Assembly (NCBI RefSeq): GCF_003664585.1 | Contig: NZ_RCHI01000008.1 | Location: forward strand, 1 to 64,000 | Reading direction: 5' to 3' | Origin: Paenirhodobacter hankyongi | GTDB lineage: Bacteria > Pseudomonadota > Alphaproteobacteria > Rhodobacterales > Rhodobacteraceae | Length of the DNA stretch: 64,000 bases | In this document: one piece after another, positions 1-7,012 of the stretch | How positions within the stretch are numbered: the stretch's first letter is position 1 | Layout: every line of letters begins with the position of its first letter | Position numbers and translations under genes: made by a program | Notes under the pieces: model-generated | Database searches by the model: none | Told to the model about the DNA's origin: nothing | What the model saw: only the letters and a program-made list of their open reading frames with translations

Positions 1-78
1 GAAATGGTCAGACGGGATATGCGTCTCGAGATCGAATTCGTAGAACAGCCGGGCGTGAACCTTCTGCCTTCCAAGCAT
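1..78 (-). CDS. Transposase, N-terminal fragment (cut by window edge)
   Basis: Only the first 26 codons are visible. They read MLGRQKVHARLFYEF followed by DLETHIPSDHF. The pattern of an aromatic LFYEF segment followed by a hydrophobic/acidic stretch and a P-x-DH motif is characteristic of the N-terminus of IS1182/IS5-type DDE transposases. The start is supported by a GGAGG ribosome-binding site at 86-90, seven bases upstream of the ATG at 78-76. The gene continues beyond position 1, so its integrity cannot be judged. Confidence 0.65.
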   Translation of the reverse strand, partial: MLGRQKVHARLFYEFDLETHIPSDHF

Positions 79-154
79 CGCAATCCCTCCAGATCCCTGA
101 AATCCAAGGGAATCAGAAGCCTTTGAGCCGATCAAGACCGGAGTTTTTCAACAG
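1..154. mobile_element. Left-edge fragment of an IS1182/IS5-like insertion sequence
   Basis: The window opens inside an insertion sequence. A transposase start lies at position 78 on the minus strand, and upstream of it the sequence reaches GAGTTTTTCAACAGC at about 141-155. That string is the kind of terminal sequence seen at the ends of IS1182/IS5-type elements. The exact boundary is inferred, because the other terminus and any target duplication are outside the window. Family assignment rests on the transposase N-terminus and this end sequence only. Confidence 0.6.
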
Positions 155-346
155 CATCCGCCCTCGGCCGCCGGCCGGGCCTCACGCCTTGACCGACCGC
201 TTTCCGCCCTTCATGTTGACGTGGCGCATCATGCCGCGTCTAGCGCAACCGTGCGCCAAGGCTAGACGCCGGCCACCTGACGCGCCCGGCCCGAACGGCG
301 GCTGTGATCCGCAGGCCGCCAGAAGGCGAGCCCCCGCACTCACCAC
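155..346. other. Non-coding stretch between IS end and AAA ATPase
   Basis: About 190 bases separate the IS terminus from the 3' end of the AAA ATPase gene. I see no convincing gene, tRNA or terminator here. A short imperfect dyad, CTAGCGCAA...AAGGCTAG, occurs around 240-266. The stretch may be old flanking DNA into which the IS inserted. Confidence 0.4.
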
Positions 347-1444
347 TCAATGCGGCTGCGGGCTGCTTGCCATCGCCTCTGCCCTGGCCAGCATCCGGGA
401 CACATGGCGCAGGTTGAGCTCATGCGTGTCGGCGACCCGGTTGATCACCTCGCGGATCGCGCCGATGGACGCATCACAGAGCCCCCGTCGTGCGCCCTCT
501 CGCTCCGCGAAGGAGATGAGATCCCCCTTGCCGGGGCCGGCAAGGCGCAGGATGTCCAGGCGGCTCAGGAACGGAGCCGGAAGCGTCCTCAGGCTGTTCG
601 AGGTCAGGACCCAGCTGATCCAGGACATGTCGAACCCGACCTGGTAGTAGGGACATTTCCAGACGGCAGCAGACGAGCGTTCCAGCAGCGGCAGCAGCCC
701 CTCGGTCAAGCCGTAGGTCTGCCCCTTGGTCGAGGTCGGTGTGCCGGCCTTCTCGATCTCGTCGATCACCACGATCGGGTTCGCGCAGAGGCTCTGCACG
801 ATGGCTTGCAGCGGCCGGCCCCGGAAGGCCGAACCCCAGCCGCGTTGCGAGCCGTTGACAACGAAGGAGGCCTGCTCCGCGGTTCCCTCGATGCCACAGC
901 GCGGCACCCCGAGATGGCGCCCGAGCTCGCGTGACCACACGCTCTTGCCGATCCCCGGCGGGCCGTCGAGCAGCACGGGCGGCAGCCGGAAGCCGGGCTC
1001 CCCCACCCGCACCGAGCGACGCATCGCCTTCCACAGGAAGTCGGTGGCGGCCGCCATCCAGGGCATCTCGGCATGAATGGCCGCGGCGATCTCATCGGCA
1101 CGGTGCTCGCTGGCAATGCCAACCAGATCCGCCCCGCCACGAAACGCCTCGAGCGCGCGCCGGTCATCCGCGCTGAGATGGCTGAGCCCGGAAGCCTTGG
1201 CACGCGCGCCCATTACCCGGCGCGCACGGCGCAGCACCTTGTTGCGGTCCTTCTCCGAGAGCGGCACGGCGATGAGGTCCTCGTTCCAGCGCAACTCATC
1301 TTCGAAGTCTCCCGGCACCTTCGGGGACACCCCGTCCTGAAGGGCACGGAGCTTGCGCAGGTGCCACTCGAAGCGGCGCTTGAGCGCAAACTCGTTCTCG
1401 TCGGGATCGGCGAAGCGGGCATCGATGAACTTGATCTTCGTCAT
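347..1444 (-). CDS. Orphan Lon-type AAA+ ATPase
   Basis: This 365-residue protein has one AAA+ module: Walker A GPPGIGKS near residue 160, Walker B VVIDEIEKAG near 230, a sensor-1-like VLTSNSLRTLPAPFLSR segment near 285, and a helical C-terminal lid. The organisation resembles the ATPase core of Lon, but there is no LAN domain and no Ser-Lys protease domain, so it cannot be a Lon protease. The start ATG at 1444 is preferred over a start nine codons upstream because AAAGGA lies seven bases before it. It stands alone between mobile-element remnants, so the partner or substrate is unknown. It could be a chaperone-like ATPase from an accessory or defence module; that is inference. Confidence 0.7.
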   Translation of the reverse strand: MTKIKFIDARFADPDENEFALKRRFEWHLRKLRALQDGVSPKVPGDFEDELRWNEDLIAVPLSEKDRNKVLRRARRVMGARAKASGLSHLSADDRRALEAFRGGADLVGIASEHRADEIAAAIHAEMPWMAAATDFLWKAMRRSVRVGEPGFRLPPVLLDGPPGIGKSVWSRELGRHLGVPRCGIEGTAEQASFVVNGSQRGWGSAFRGRPLQAIVQSLCANPIVVIDEIEKAGTPTSTKGQTYGLTEGLLPLLERSSAAVWKCPYYQVGFDMSWISWVLTSNSLRTLPAPFLSRLDILRLAGPGKGDLISFAEREGARRGLCDASIGAIREVINRVADTHELNLRHVSRMLARAEAMASSPQPH

Positions 1445-1759
1445 GGAGGTCCTTTCGGCGCATCGCGCCACGCCCTCGGGCAGAGGTTCTGCAGGAGGGG
1501 GATGTTGGAAAGAACCCGGCCGGATTGGCCGTGAGGGATGGCGAAAGCGCGGCTGGCCGTCAATGGCGCCCGCCAGGACGGAGCGCTAGGACGGCGCATC
1601 ACAGGCCGCAAATCCGCCAGTCACACAAGTCATTGAAATAAAAAGAAACCACCGACTGCAGTGCAGCCGATGGTCATTAATCCTGTGCCGGAATGGTCAA
1701 ATTACCCCGGAAATGGACATTTTATAGTGGGTCCAACACCTCTTACAGCTGCCAGCTCC
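1445..1759. other. Gene-free stretch with AT-rich right half
   Basis: There is no supported gene in these 315 bases. The first half is GC-rich and is presumably the leader of the AAA ATPase gene. From about 1625 the base composition turns AT-rich, including AAATAAAAAGAAA, which is unlike the rest of the window, and it ends in the IS21-like repeats described separately. This suggests DNA of foreign origin abutting the chromosomal nrdJ gene. Confidence 0.45.
1687..1731. repeat. Possible IS21-like terminus (two short direct repeats)
   Basis: Read on the minus strand, two imperfect repeats of about 20 bases follow each other: TAAAATGTCCATTTCCGG and TAATTTGACCATTCCGG. Tandem short repeats containing AAAATGTCC/AATTTGACC are typical of the multi-repeat termini of IS21-family elements. 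No istA or istB gene is present, so this would be a remnant end only. Confidence 0.3.
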
Positions 1760-4024
1760 TCAGCCGCATTTCGAATGGCCGCAGTCGGCGCAGGTCATGC
1801 AGCCCTCGACCTTGCGCATCGCATAGCTGCCGCAGGCCGGGCAGGCCGCGCCGCGCGGGGCCTCGCCTACCACCATCACCTCGGCCTTCGGATCGGACTT
1901 CAGCCCCATCCCCTCGCCCGCGATGAAACCGATCGCGATCAGGTGGCGCTCTATCACCCCGCCGATCGCGGCGAGGATCGAGGGGATGTATTGCCCCGCC
2001 ATCCAGGCGCCGCCGCGCGGGTCGAACACCGCCTTCAGTTCCTCGACGACAAAGCTCACGTCGCCGCCGCGCCGGAACACCGCCGAGATCATCCGCGTCA
2101 GCGCCACGGTCCAGGCGTAATGCTCCATGTTCTTCGAGTTGATGAACACCTCGAACGGGCGCCGGTGGCCGCCCTGCACGATATCGTTCACCGTGATGTA
2201 GATCGCGTGCTCGCTCGCCGGCCATTTCAGCTTGTAGGTCGCGCCCTCGAGCGCCGCGGGGCGGTCGAGCGGCTCGGTCAGATAGACCACCTCGGCGCCC
2301 TTGTCGGCCTCGGGCGCCTTCTCCGAGGTTTCAGACACGCTCAATACCGAGCCGGTCACGTCGTTCGGCCGGTAGGTGGTGCAGCCCTTGCAGCCGGTTT
2401 CGAAGGCTTCCATGTAGACGCCCTGGAACTCCTCGAACGAGATGTCCTCGGGGCAGTTGATCGTCTTCGAGATCGACGAGTCGATCCATTTCTGCGCCGC
2501 CGCCTGCATCCGCACATGGTCGAGCGGGGCGAGGGTCTGGGCGTTGACGAAATAGTCGGGCAGCGCCGCGTCACCCTTCAGGTCGCGCCACATCTGCACG
2601 GCATAATCGACGACCTCTTCCTCGGTGCGCGAGCCGTCCTTCTGCAGCACCTTGCGCTTGTAGGCATAGGCGAAGACCGGCTCGATCCCCGAGCTGACAT
2701 TGCCCGCATAAAGCGAGATCGTCCCGGTGGGCGCGATCGAGGTCAGCAGCGCGTTGCGGATGCCATGCGTGCGGATCGCCTCGCGCACATCCTCGTCCAT
2801 CTGCAGCATGGTGCCGGTGGCCAGATATTTCTCGGCGTCGAACAGCGGGAAGGCACCCTTCTCCTGCGCCAGATCGACCGAGGCGAGATAGCTCGCCCGG
2901 GCGATCTCGTGCATCCAGCGTTCGGTCTGCGCCGCCGCCTCGTCCGAGCCATAACGCAGCCCGAGCATCAGCAGCGCATCGGCAAGCCCGGTCACACCAA
3001 GCCCGATGCGGCGCTTGTTCATCGCCTCCTCGGCCTGCTGCGGCAGCGGGAAGCGCGAGGCGTCGACGACGTTGTCCATCATCCGCACCGCGGTGCGCAC
3101 CAGCCGGTCAAGCGCCACCGGATCGAGCTTCGCCGCCGGGGTGAACGGGTCGGTGACCAGCCGGGCGAGGTTGACCGAGCCGAGCAGGCAGGCGCCATAG
3201 GGCGGCAGCGGCTGCTCGCCACAGGGGTTGGTCGCCGCGATCTGCTCGCAATAGCCGAGGTTGTTCATCTTGTTGATGCGGTCGATGAAGATCACGCCCG
3301 GCTCGGCGTAGTCATAGGTCGAGCGCATGATCTTGTTCCACAGATCGCGCGCCTGCACCGTGTGAAAGACCTTGCCGCCGAATTTCAGATCCCAGGGGGC
3401 ATCGGCCTTCACCGCCGCCATGAAGGCATCGGTCACCAGCACCGAGAGGTTGAACATCCGCAGCCGGGCCGAATCCTGCTTCGCGGTCACGAACTGCTCG
3501 ATGTCGGGGTGGTCGCAGCGCATCGTCGCCATCATCGCGCCGCGGCGCGAGCCGGCCGACATGATCGTGCGGCACATCGCATCCCAGACATCCATGAAGG
3601 ACAGCGGACCCGAGGCATCGGCCGCGACGCCCTTCACCTCGGCGCCGCGCGGGCGGATCGTCGAGAAGTCATAGCCGATGCCGCCGCCCTGCTGCATGGT
3701 CAGCGCGGCTTCCTTCAGCATGTCGAAGATGCCCGACATGCTGTCCGGGATCGTGCCCATGACGAAGCAGTTGAAGAGGGTCACGGTGCGCCCGGTGCCG
3801 GCACCCGCGAGGATGCGGCCGGCGGGCAGGAACTTGAAATCCTCGAGCGCGGCATAGAAGCGCTCTTCCCAGGCCACCGGGTCCGTCTCGACCGAGGCGA
3901 GATCACGCGCGACACGGCGCCAGCTGTCCTCGACCGTGATGTCGATCGGCGTGCCATCGGCCTCTTTCAGACGGTATTTCATGTCCCAGATCTGTTCGGC
4001 GATATTGGCGGCGAATCGGGTCAT
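1760..4024 (-). CDS. nrdJ: Adenosylcobalamin-dependent (class II) ribonucleotide reductase
   Basis: It reduces ribonucleotides to deoxyribonucleotides with coenzyme B12 as radical generator, so it needs no oxygen. The 754-residue protein has the NrdJ layout: the loop NPCGEQPLPPYGACLLGSVN with the active-site Cys-x-Glu region, a second motif APTGTISLYAGN, and a C-terminal tail with CPACGSYAM and CMTCADCG, which supplies a Cys-rich zinc-ribbon-like and redox-relay segment. The start ATG at 4024 has GAGGAG six bases upstream and begins MTRFAANIAEQ; an upstream in-frame ATG lacks a ribosome-binding site. A leader hairpin precedes the gene. No nrdR or other ribonucleotide reductase gene is adjacent. 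Confidence 0.95.
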   Translation of the reverse strand: MTRFAANIAEQIWDMKYRLKEADGTPIDITVEDSWRRVARDLASVETDPVAWEERFYAALEDFKFLPAGRILAGAGTGRTVTLFNCFVMGTIPDSMSGIFDMLKEAALTMQQGGGIGYDFSTIRPRGAEVKGVAADASGPLSFMDVWDAMCRTIMSAGSRRGAMMATMRCDHPDIEQFVTAKQDSARLRMFNLSVLVTDAFMAAVKADAPWDLKFGGKVFHTVQARDLWNKIMRSTYDYAEPGVIFIDRINKMNNLGYCEQIAATNPCGEQPLPPYGACLLGSVNLARLVTDPFTPAAKLDPVALDRLVRTAVRMMDNVVDASRFPLPQQAEEAMNKRRIGLGVTGLADALLMLGLRYGSDEAAAQTERWMHEIARASYLASVDLAQEKGAFPLFDAEKYLATGTMLQMDEDVREAIRTHGIRNALLTSIAPTGTISLYAGNVSSGIEPVFAYAYKRKVLQKDGSRTEEEVVDYAVQMWRDLKGDAALPDYFVNAQTLAPLDHVRMQAAAQKWIDSSISKTINCPEDISFEEFQGVYMEAFETGCKGCTTYRPNDVTGSVLSVSETSEKAPEADKGAEVVYLTEPLDRPAALEGATYKLKWPASEHAIYITVNDIVQGGHRRPFEVFINSKNMEHYAWTVALTRMISAVFRRGGDVSFVVEELKAVFDPRGGAWMAGQYIPSILAAIGGVIERHLIAIGFIAGEGMGLKSDPKAEVMVVGEAPRGAACPACGSYAMRKVEGCMTCADCGHSKCG

Positions 4025-4069
4025 CGGCTCCTCGGTCCTGTCGTGACGGCCCCGATGCAGTGGCAACAT

Positions 4070-4096
4070 CCGGGGCAGAAAAAGAAAAAGCCCCGG
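4070..4096 (-). promoter_or_regulatory. Leader hairpin upstream of nrdJ
   Basis: The leader of nrdJ contains a perfect 7-bp stem, CCGGGGC/GCCCCGG, enclosing a 13-base loop that is pyrimidine-rich on the transcribed (minus) strand (TTTTTCTTTTTCT). It lies about 45 bases before the start codon. A competing pairing is possible with GGGGCC nearer the gene. It may control transcription or translation of nrdJ. I found no B12-box consensus, so I do not call it a cobalamin riboswitch. Confidence 0.35.
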
Positions 4097-4236
4097 AACA
4101 TCTGGTGTCTGACGGGGCAGGAGGCCACAATAGCATGAGTGCCCGGCGAGATTCCAGCCGCGAAATCGCTCCGCGATGCAGTTGCCGGCCGACGTCGTGC
4201 GTCCTATGTCAAAAGCCGCGAAACCGGGGGGCCGCG

Positions 4237-4650
4237 ATGATTCACCTGATCAAGCTCTGCGTCGGCGCCGAGAAGGTCGAGGACCTGATCGAGTGGCAGG
4301 CGCAGCACTATGGCACGGGCCCCGCCCGCCACGTCACCCGCATGGGCCCGAAGCGCAGCGACGAGCTGCTGGACGGCGGCTCGCTCTACTGGGTGTTCAA
4401 GGGCGTGGTGCTGGCCCGGCAACGGGTGATCGGGCTCGAGGACGTCATGGGCGCCGACGGCATCCCGCGCTGCGCGATCCTCCTCGACCGCGAGGTGGTG
4501 CGCACCGAGGCGATGCCGCGCCGCCCGTTCCAGGGCTGGCGCTACCTGACCCCCGAGGACGCACCGGCCGACCTGCGCCCGACGCGCGAGCGCGAGGAGC
4601 CGCTGCCGCGCGAGCTGCAGGCGGCACTCTCCGAGATCGGCCTCAGATAG
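4237..4650 (+). CDS. DUF1489 family protein
   Basis: This 137-residue soluble protein starts MIHLIKLCVGAEKVEDL and contains the family segment HVTRMGPKR followed by GGSLYWVFKGV near residues 35-60. It matches the alphaproteobacterial DUF1489 family, which has no established function. The start at 4237 is chosen because the family begins at MIHL; upstream in-frame codons lack conservation. It is transcribed divergently from nrdJ and convergently with the SseB gene, with an intergenic repeat element after its stop. Confidence 0.85.
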   Translation: MIHLIKLCVGAEKVEDLIEWQAQHYGTGPARHVTRMGPKRSDELLDGGSLYWVFKGVVLARQRVIGLEDVMGADGIPRCAILLDREVVRTEAMPRRPFQGWRYLTPEDAPADLRPTREREEPLPRELQAALSEIGLR

Positions 4651-4795
4651 GGGGGCTGTCTGCCCCCCTCCCGGCCTGCGGCCGGTTCACCCCCCGAGGA
4701 TATTTGGGGCAATTGGAAGCCGGAAAATCCTCGCGCTTTCTCCTTGCCGAAAAGACCTCGGGGGTGAGGCCGAAGGCCGAGGGGGCAGCGCCCCC
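4651..4795. repeat. Convergent-gene intergenic repeat element, copy 1 (two arms)
   Basis: This element fills the space between two convergent genes. The left part has GGGGGCTGTCTGCCCCC and then CACCCCCCGAGGATATTTGG. The right part is the inverse, TTTCTCCTTGCCGAAAAGAC then CTCGGGGGTGAGG, and ends in GGGGGCAGCGCCCCC. The two arms form an imperfect long palindrome. Five further copies occur in the window. Its position suggests a bidirectional transcription terminator. Confidence 0.7.
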
Positions 4796-4803
4796 TGCCC
4801 CGC

Positions 4804-5610
4804 TCAGCGCAGGATCGGCGGCTTCGACGGGTCCATCCCCGGCGCGGTGATGGTCAGCTCCTGCACCTCTTCCTCGACCGCCTCGGGCAGGTGCAGCACC
4901 AGCGCCTTCTCGAGCAGGACCGCCGCCGCGGGGTCCGCCTCGCTCAGGAAGGTGACGTCGAGTTCGCCCGCCTCGAGCCCCGAGAAGGCCAGCGCCTCGG
5001 CCATCGCCTTGGCGATGCCGGGCTGCGCCGGCTCGGGCGCGCCGAGGAAGGCGAGGACATGGCCGCGCCGGCCGCCCTCGTAGGTCACGCCGCCCAGCAG
5101 CGCGTGGCTCGCAAGCCCGGCAAGCTGGTCGAACTTCGCCTCGAAGGCCGGCAGCAGCAGCGCCAGCATCGCCGGCGGCAGCGCCGGCGCATCGAAGGCC
5201 ACCGGGCGCGCCGCCGTCGTCTCGGGCGCATGGGTCAGCGCATGGGTCAGCCACTCGAGCGCCTCGGGCGGCAGCAGCAGCGCCGAGTCCGCGACGCCCA
5301 GATTGACGCCCAGCCCCACCGCCTCGCCCGCGAGGTTCTGCGCGATCACCCGGCCCGGAAGCGCCACATAGGGCGCGGGGGTCGCGGTGAATTCGGCCAG
5401 CCGTTCCTCGGTGTCGAAGGCCAGGACGAAATCCCCCTCCTCGGTCGAGAAGAGCTGCGGGATGATGTCGTTGTCCTCGTCGGGCTCGTGCTCGAGCAGC
5501 AGGAACAGCTCGGCATCGGCAAGCCGGTCATAGACCGCAAGGCGCAGCGCCTCGTTCTCGGGATCGGCTTCCATCGCGGCATGGGCGCGGTCGTAGGGGG
5601 TCTCGGTCAT
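4804..5610 (-). CDS. SseB family protein
   Basis: This 268-residue acidic protein begins MTETPYDRAHAAM and contains an N-terminal SseB-like domain (residues about 5-130), including LFLLLEHEP and FVLAFDTEERLAEF, followed by a C-terminal domain of the kind found in SseB/YgfB-like proteins. The biochemical role is not established. The start at 5610 has AGGAGGTGAC immediately upstream. The gene overlaps the stop of the upstream glycosylase gene by four bases (ATGA), so the two are translated from one mRNA. Confidence 0.8.
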   Translation of the reverse strand: MTETPYDRAHAAMEADPENEALRLAVYDRLADAELFLLLEHEPDEDNDIIPQLFSTEEGDFVLAFDTEERLAEFTATPAPYVALPGRVIAQNLAGEAVGLGVNLGVADSALLLPPEALEWLTHALTHAPETTAARPVAFDAPALPPAMLALLLPAFEAKFDQLAGLASHALLGGVTYEGGRRGHVLAFLGAPEPAQPGIAKAMAEALAFSGLEAGELDVTFLSEADPAAAVLLEKALVLHLPEAVEEEVQELTITAPGMDPSKPPILR

Positions 5611-6200
5611 GTCACCTCCTTCACCCGGGCGCGCAGGGCGGGGATCAGTTCCGCCTCGAACCACGGGTTGCGTTTCAGCCATGCCGTATTGCGCCAGGAC
5701 GGATGAGGCAAGGGAAAGACGCGCGGCGCATGATCGCGCCAGGCCGCGACGGTGGCGGTGACGGCGCGCGTGCCGAGGTGCCAGCGCTGCGCCGCGCCGC
5801 CGACCAGCAGCGTGAGGTCCATCGGGCCGAGCGCCGCCATCACCCGCGCCCGCCAGGTCGCGGCGCAGAGTGGCGGCGGCGGCAGGTCCGCCCCTTTCGC
5901 GTCATAGCCCGGAAAGCAGAAGGCCATCGGCACGATCGCGATCCGCGACAGGTCATAGAAGGTCTCGGCCCCCACCCCCATCCAGGCGCGCAGCCGGTCG
6001 CCCGAGGGGTCGGTGAAGGGCCGGCCCGAGGCATGCACCCGCGCGCCGGGCGCCTGACCGACGATCAGCACCCGCGCCCCGGGGCGGAACCAGACCACCG
6101 GGCGCGGCGCATGACCCGTCTCGGTTGCGGCGAAACGGGCCGCGCACAACCGGCAGGCGCGGATTTCCTCTGTCAGCGCTTCGGCGACAGGCTCGGTCAT
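5607..6200 (-). CDS. Uracil-DNA glycosylase family protein (COG1573 type)
   Basis: This 197-residue protein belongs to the uracil-DNA glycosylase superfamily. It has an N-terminal CRLC pair, motif A GQAPGARVHASGRPF near residue 55 and motif B PHPSWRNTAWL near 165. The family excises damaged bases or is structurally related to enzymes that do; substrate specificity cannot be read here. GGGGAG lies six bases before the ATG at 6200; a start 35 codons upstream lacks such a site. It is the first gene of a two-gene unit with the SseB gene. A dyad element lies directly upstream. Confidence 0.75.
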   Translation of the reverse strand: MTEPVAEALTEEIRACRLCAARFAATETGHAPRPVVWFRPGARVLIVGQAPGARVHASGRPFTDPSGDRLRAWMGVGAETFYDLSRIAIVPMAFCFPGYDAKGADLPPPPLCAATWRARVMAALGPMDLTLLVGGAAQRWHLGTRAVTATVAAWRDHAPRVFPLPHPSWRNTAWLKRNPWFEAELIPALRARVKEVT

Positions 6201-6210
6201 GTGTCTCCCC

Positions 6211-6231
6211 CTGTTTCGTGCGGCGAAACAG
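6211..6231. promoter_or_regulatory. Perfect dyad upstream of the uracil glycosylase gene
   Basis: CTGTTTCG and CGAAACAG form an 8-bp perfect inverted repeat around a five-base centre, eleven bases upstream of the ATG. It could be a protein operator or an mRNA hairpin near the ribosome-binding site. It does not resemble the alphaproteobacterial LexA box. Confidence 0.35.
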
Positions 6232-6242
6232 TCCCCGGCCGA

Positions 6243-6272
6243 TTGTAACTGCCTGCACAGTTCGGACATAAT
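6243..6272 (+). promoter_or_regulatory. Putative sigma-70 promoter for the capsule-export genes
   Basis: TTGTAA (-35) and CATAAT (-10) are separated by 18 bases and point toward the ABC transporter gene, whose start codon is about 85 bases downstream. The -10 hexamer matches the consensus at five of six positions. Confidence 0.35.
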
Positions 6273-6358
6273 GTCGCCGGAATGCACATCTAGATCTTTT
6301 TCCACAAAGGATCCGGTCGTGATCGACGAACCGGACGAGGCACGGTCGGCAGGAAGCG

Positions 6359-7012
6359 ATGCTGGAATTCGAGAATGTCAGCAAGTCCTTCTGGACGGGA
6401 AAGCAGCGCAAGGTGATCCTTGACCGCGCCAGCTTCCGCGTCGAGCTGGGCCGCTCGCTCGGCATCCTGGCACCGAACGGCACCGGCAAGACCACGATCA
6501 TCAACATGATGGCCGGGCTCGAGAAGCCCGACGAGGGCGAGATCCGCAAGACCTGCCGCGTCTCCTTCCCGCTCGGCTTCATGGGCGGCGTGGTGAACAA
6601 GCATTCGGCGCGCGAGAACGCGCGCTTCATCGCCCGGCTCTACGGGCTCGACCCGGATTATGTCGAGGCCTTCTGCCGCTGGCTGACCGGGATCGCCGAA
6701 TATTTCGACATGCCGGTCGGCACCTACAGCCAGGGCATGCGCTCGCGCTTCACCTTCGCCTTGATGCTGGCGCTCGAATTCGACATCTACCTGATCGACG
6801 AGGGCATGCCCTCGACCACCGACGTGGAGTTCAACCGCAAGGCCGGTGCGATCCTGCGCGACCGGCTGAAGGAGGCGACGGTGATCGTCGTCTCGCACCA
6901 GGCCGCGACGCTTGAAAAGTTCTGCCGCTCGGCGGCGGTTCTGCGCGACGGGCAGCTCTACATGTTCGACACTCTGGAAGAAGCGAAGCGGATGTATGAC
7001 TACAAGTCCTAA
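6359..7012 (+). CDS. Capsular polysaccharide export ABC transporter, ATP-binding protein (KpsT-like)
   Basis: This 217-residue ATPase energises export of capsular or related polysaccharide across the inner membrane. It begins MLEFENVSKSF, has Walker A APNGTGKTT near residue 38 (the first Gly of the motif is Ala), a Q-loop-equivalent region, the KpsT-type signature YSQGMRSR in place of LSGGQ near 122, Walker B IYLIDEG near 142 and a switch His in VVSHQ. The SQGM signature distinguishes the polysaccharide-export subfamily. The next gene starts within its last codons. The cognate permease (KpsM) is not in the window. Confidence 0.85.
   Translation: MLEFENVSKSFWTGKQRKVILDRASFRVELGRSLGILAPNGTGKTTIINMMAGLEKPDEGEIRKTCRVSFPLGFMGGVVNKHSARENARFIARLYGLDPDYVEAFCRWLTGIAEYFDMPVGTYSQGMRSRFTFALMLALEFDIYLIDEGMPSTTDVEFNRKAGAILRDRLKEATVIVVSHQAATLEKFCRSAAVLRDGQLYMFDTLEEAKRMYDYKS

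Noticed and set aside
347-1444. IstB-type transposition ATPase of an IS21 element
   Set aside because: The length, the DEIEKAG Walker B region and the C-terminal lid fit a Lon-type AAA module. IstB is shorter, has different motifs, and no IstA is present.
1661-4138. An 825-codon plus-strand frame opposite nrdJ
   Set aside because: It has mirror-frame composition and no recognisable motif; nrdJ on the other strand is unambiguous.
4025-4236. Cobalamin riboswitch upstream of nrdJ
   Set aside because: GCCACTG occurs, which resembles part of the element, but the B12-box consensus and the remaining conserved blocks are not found, and the space is short.
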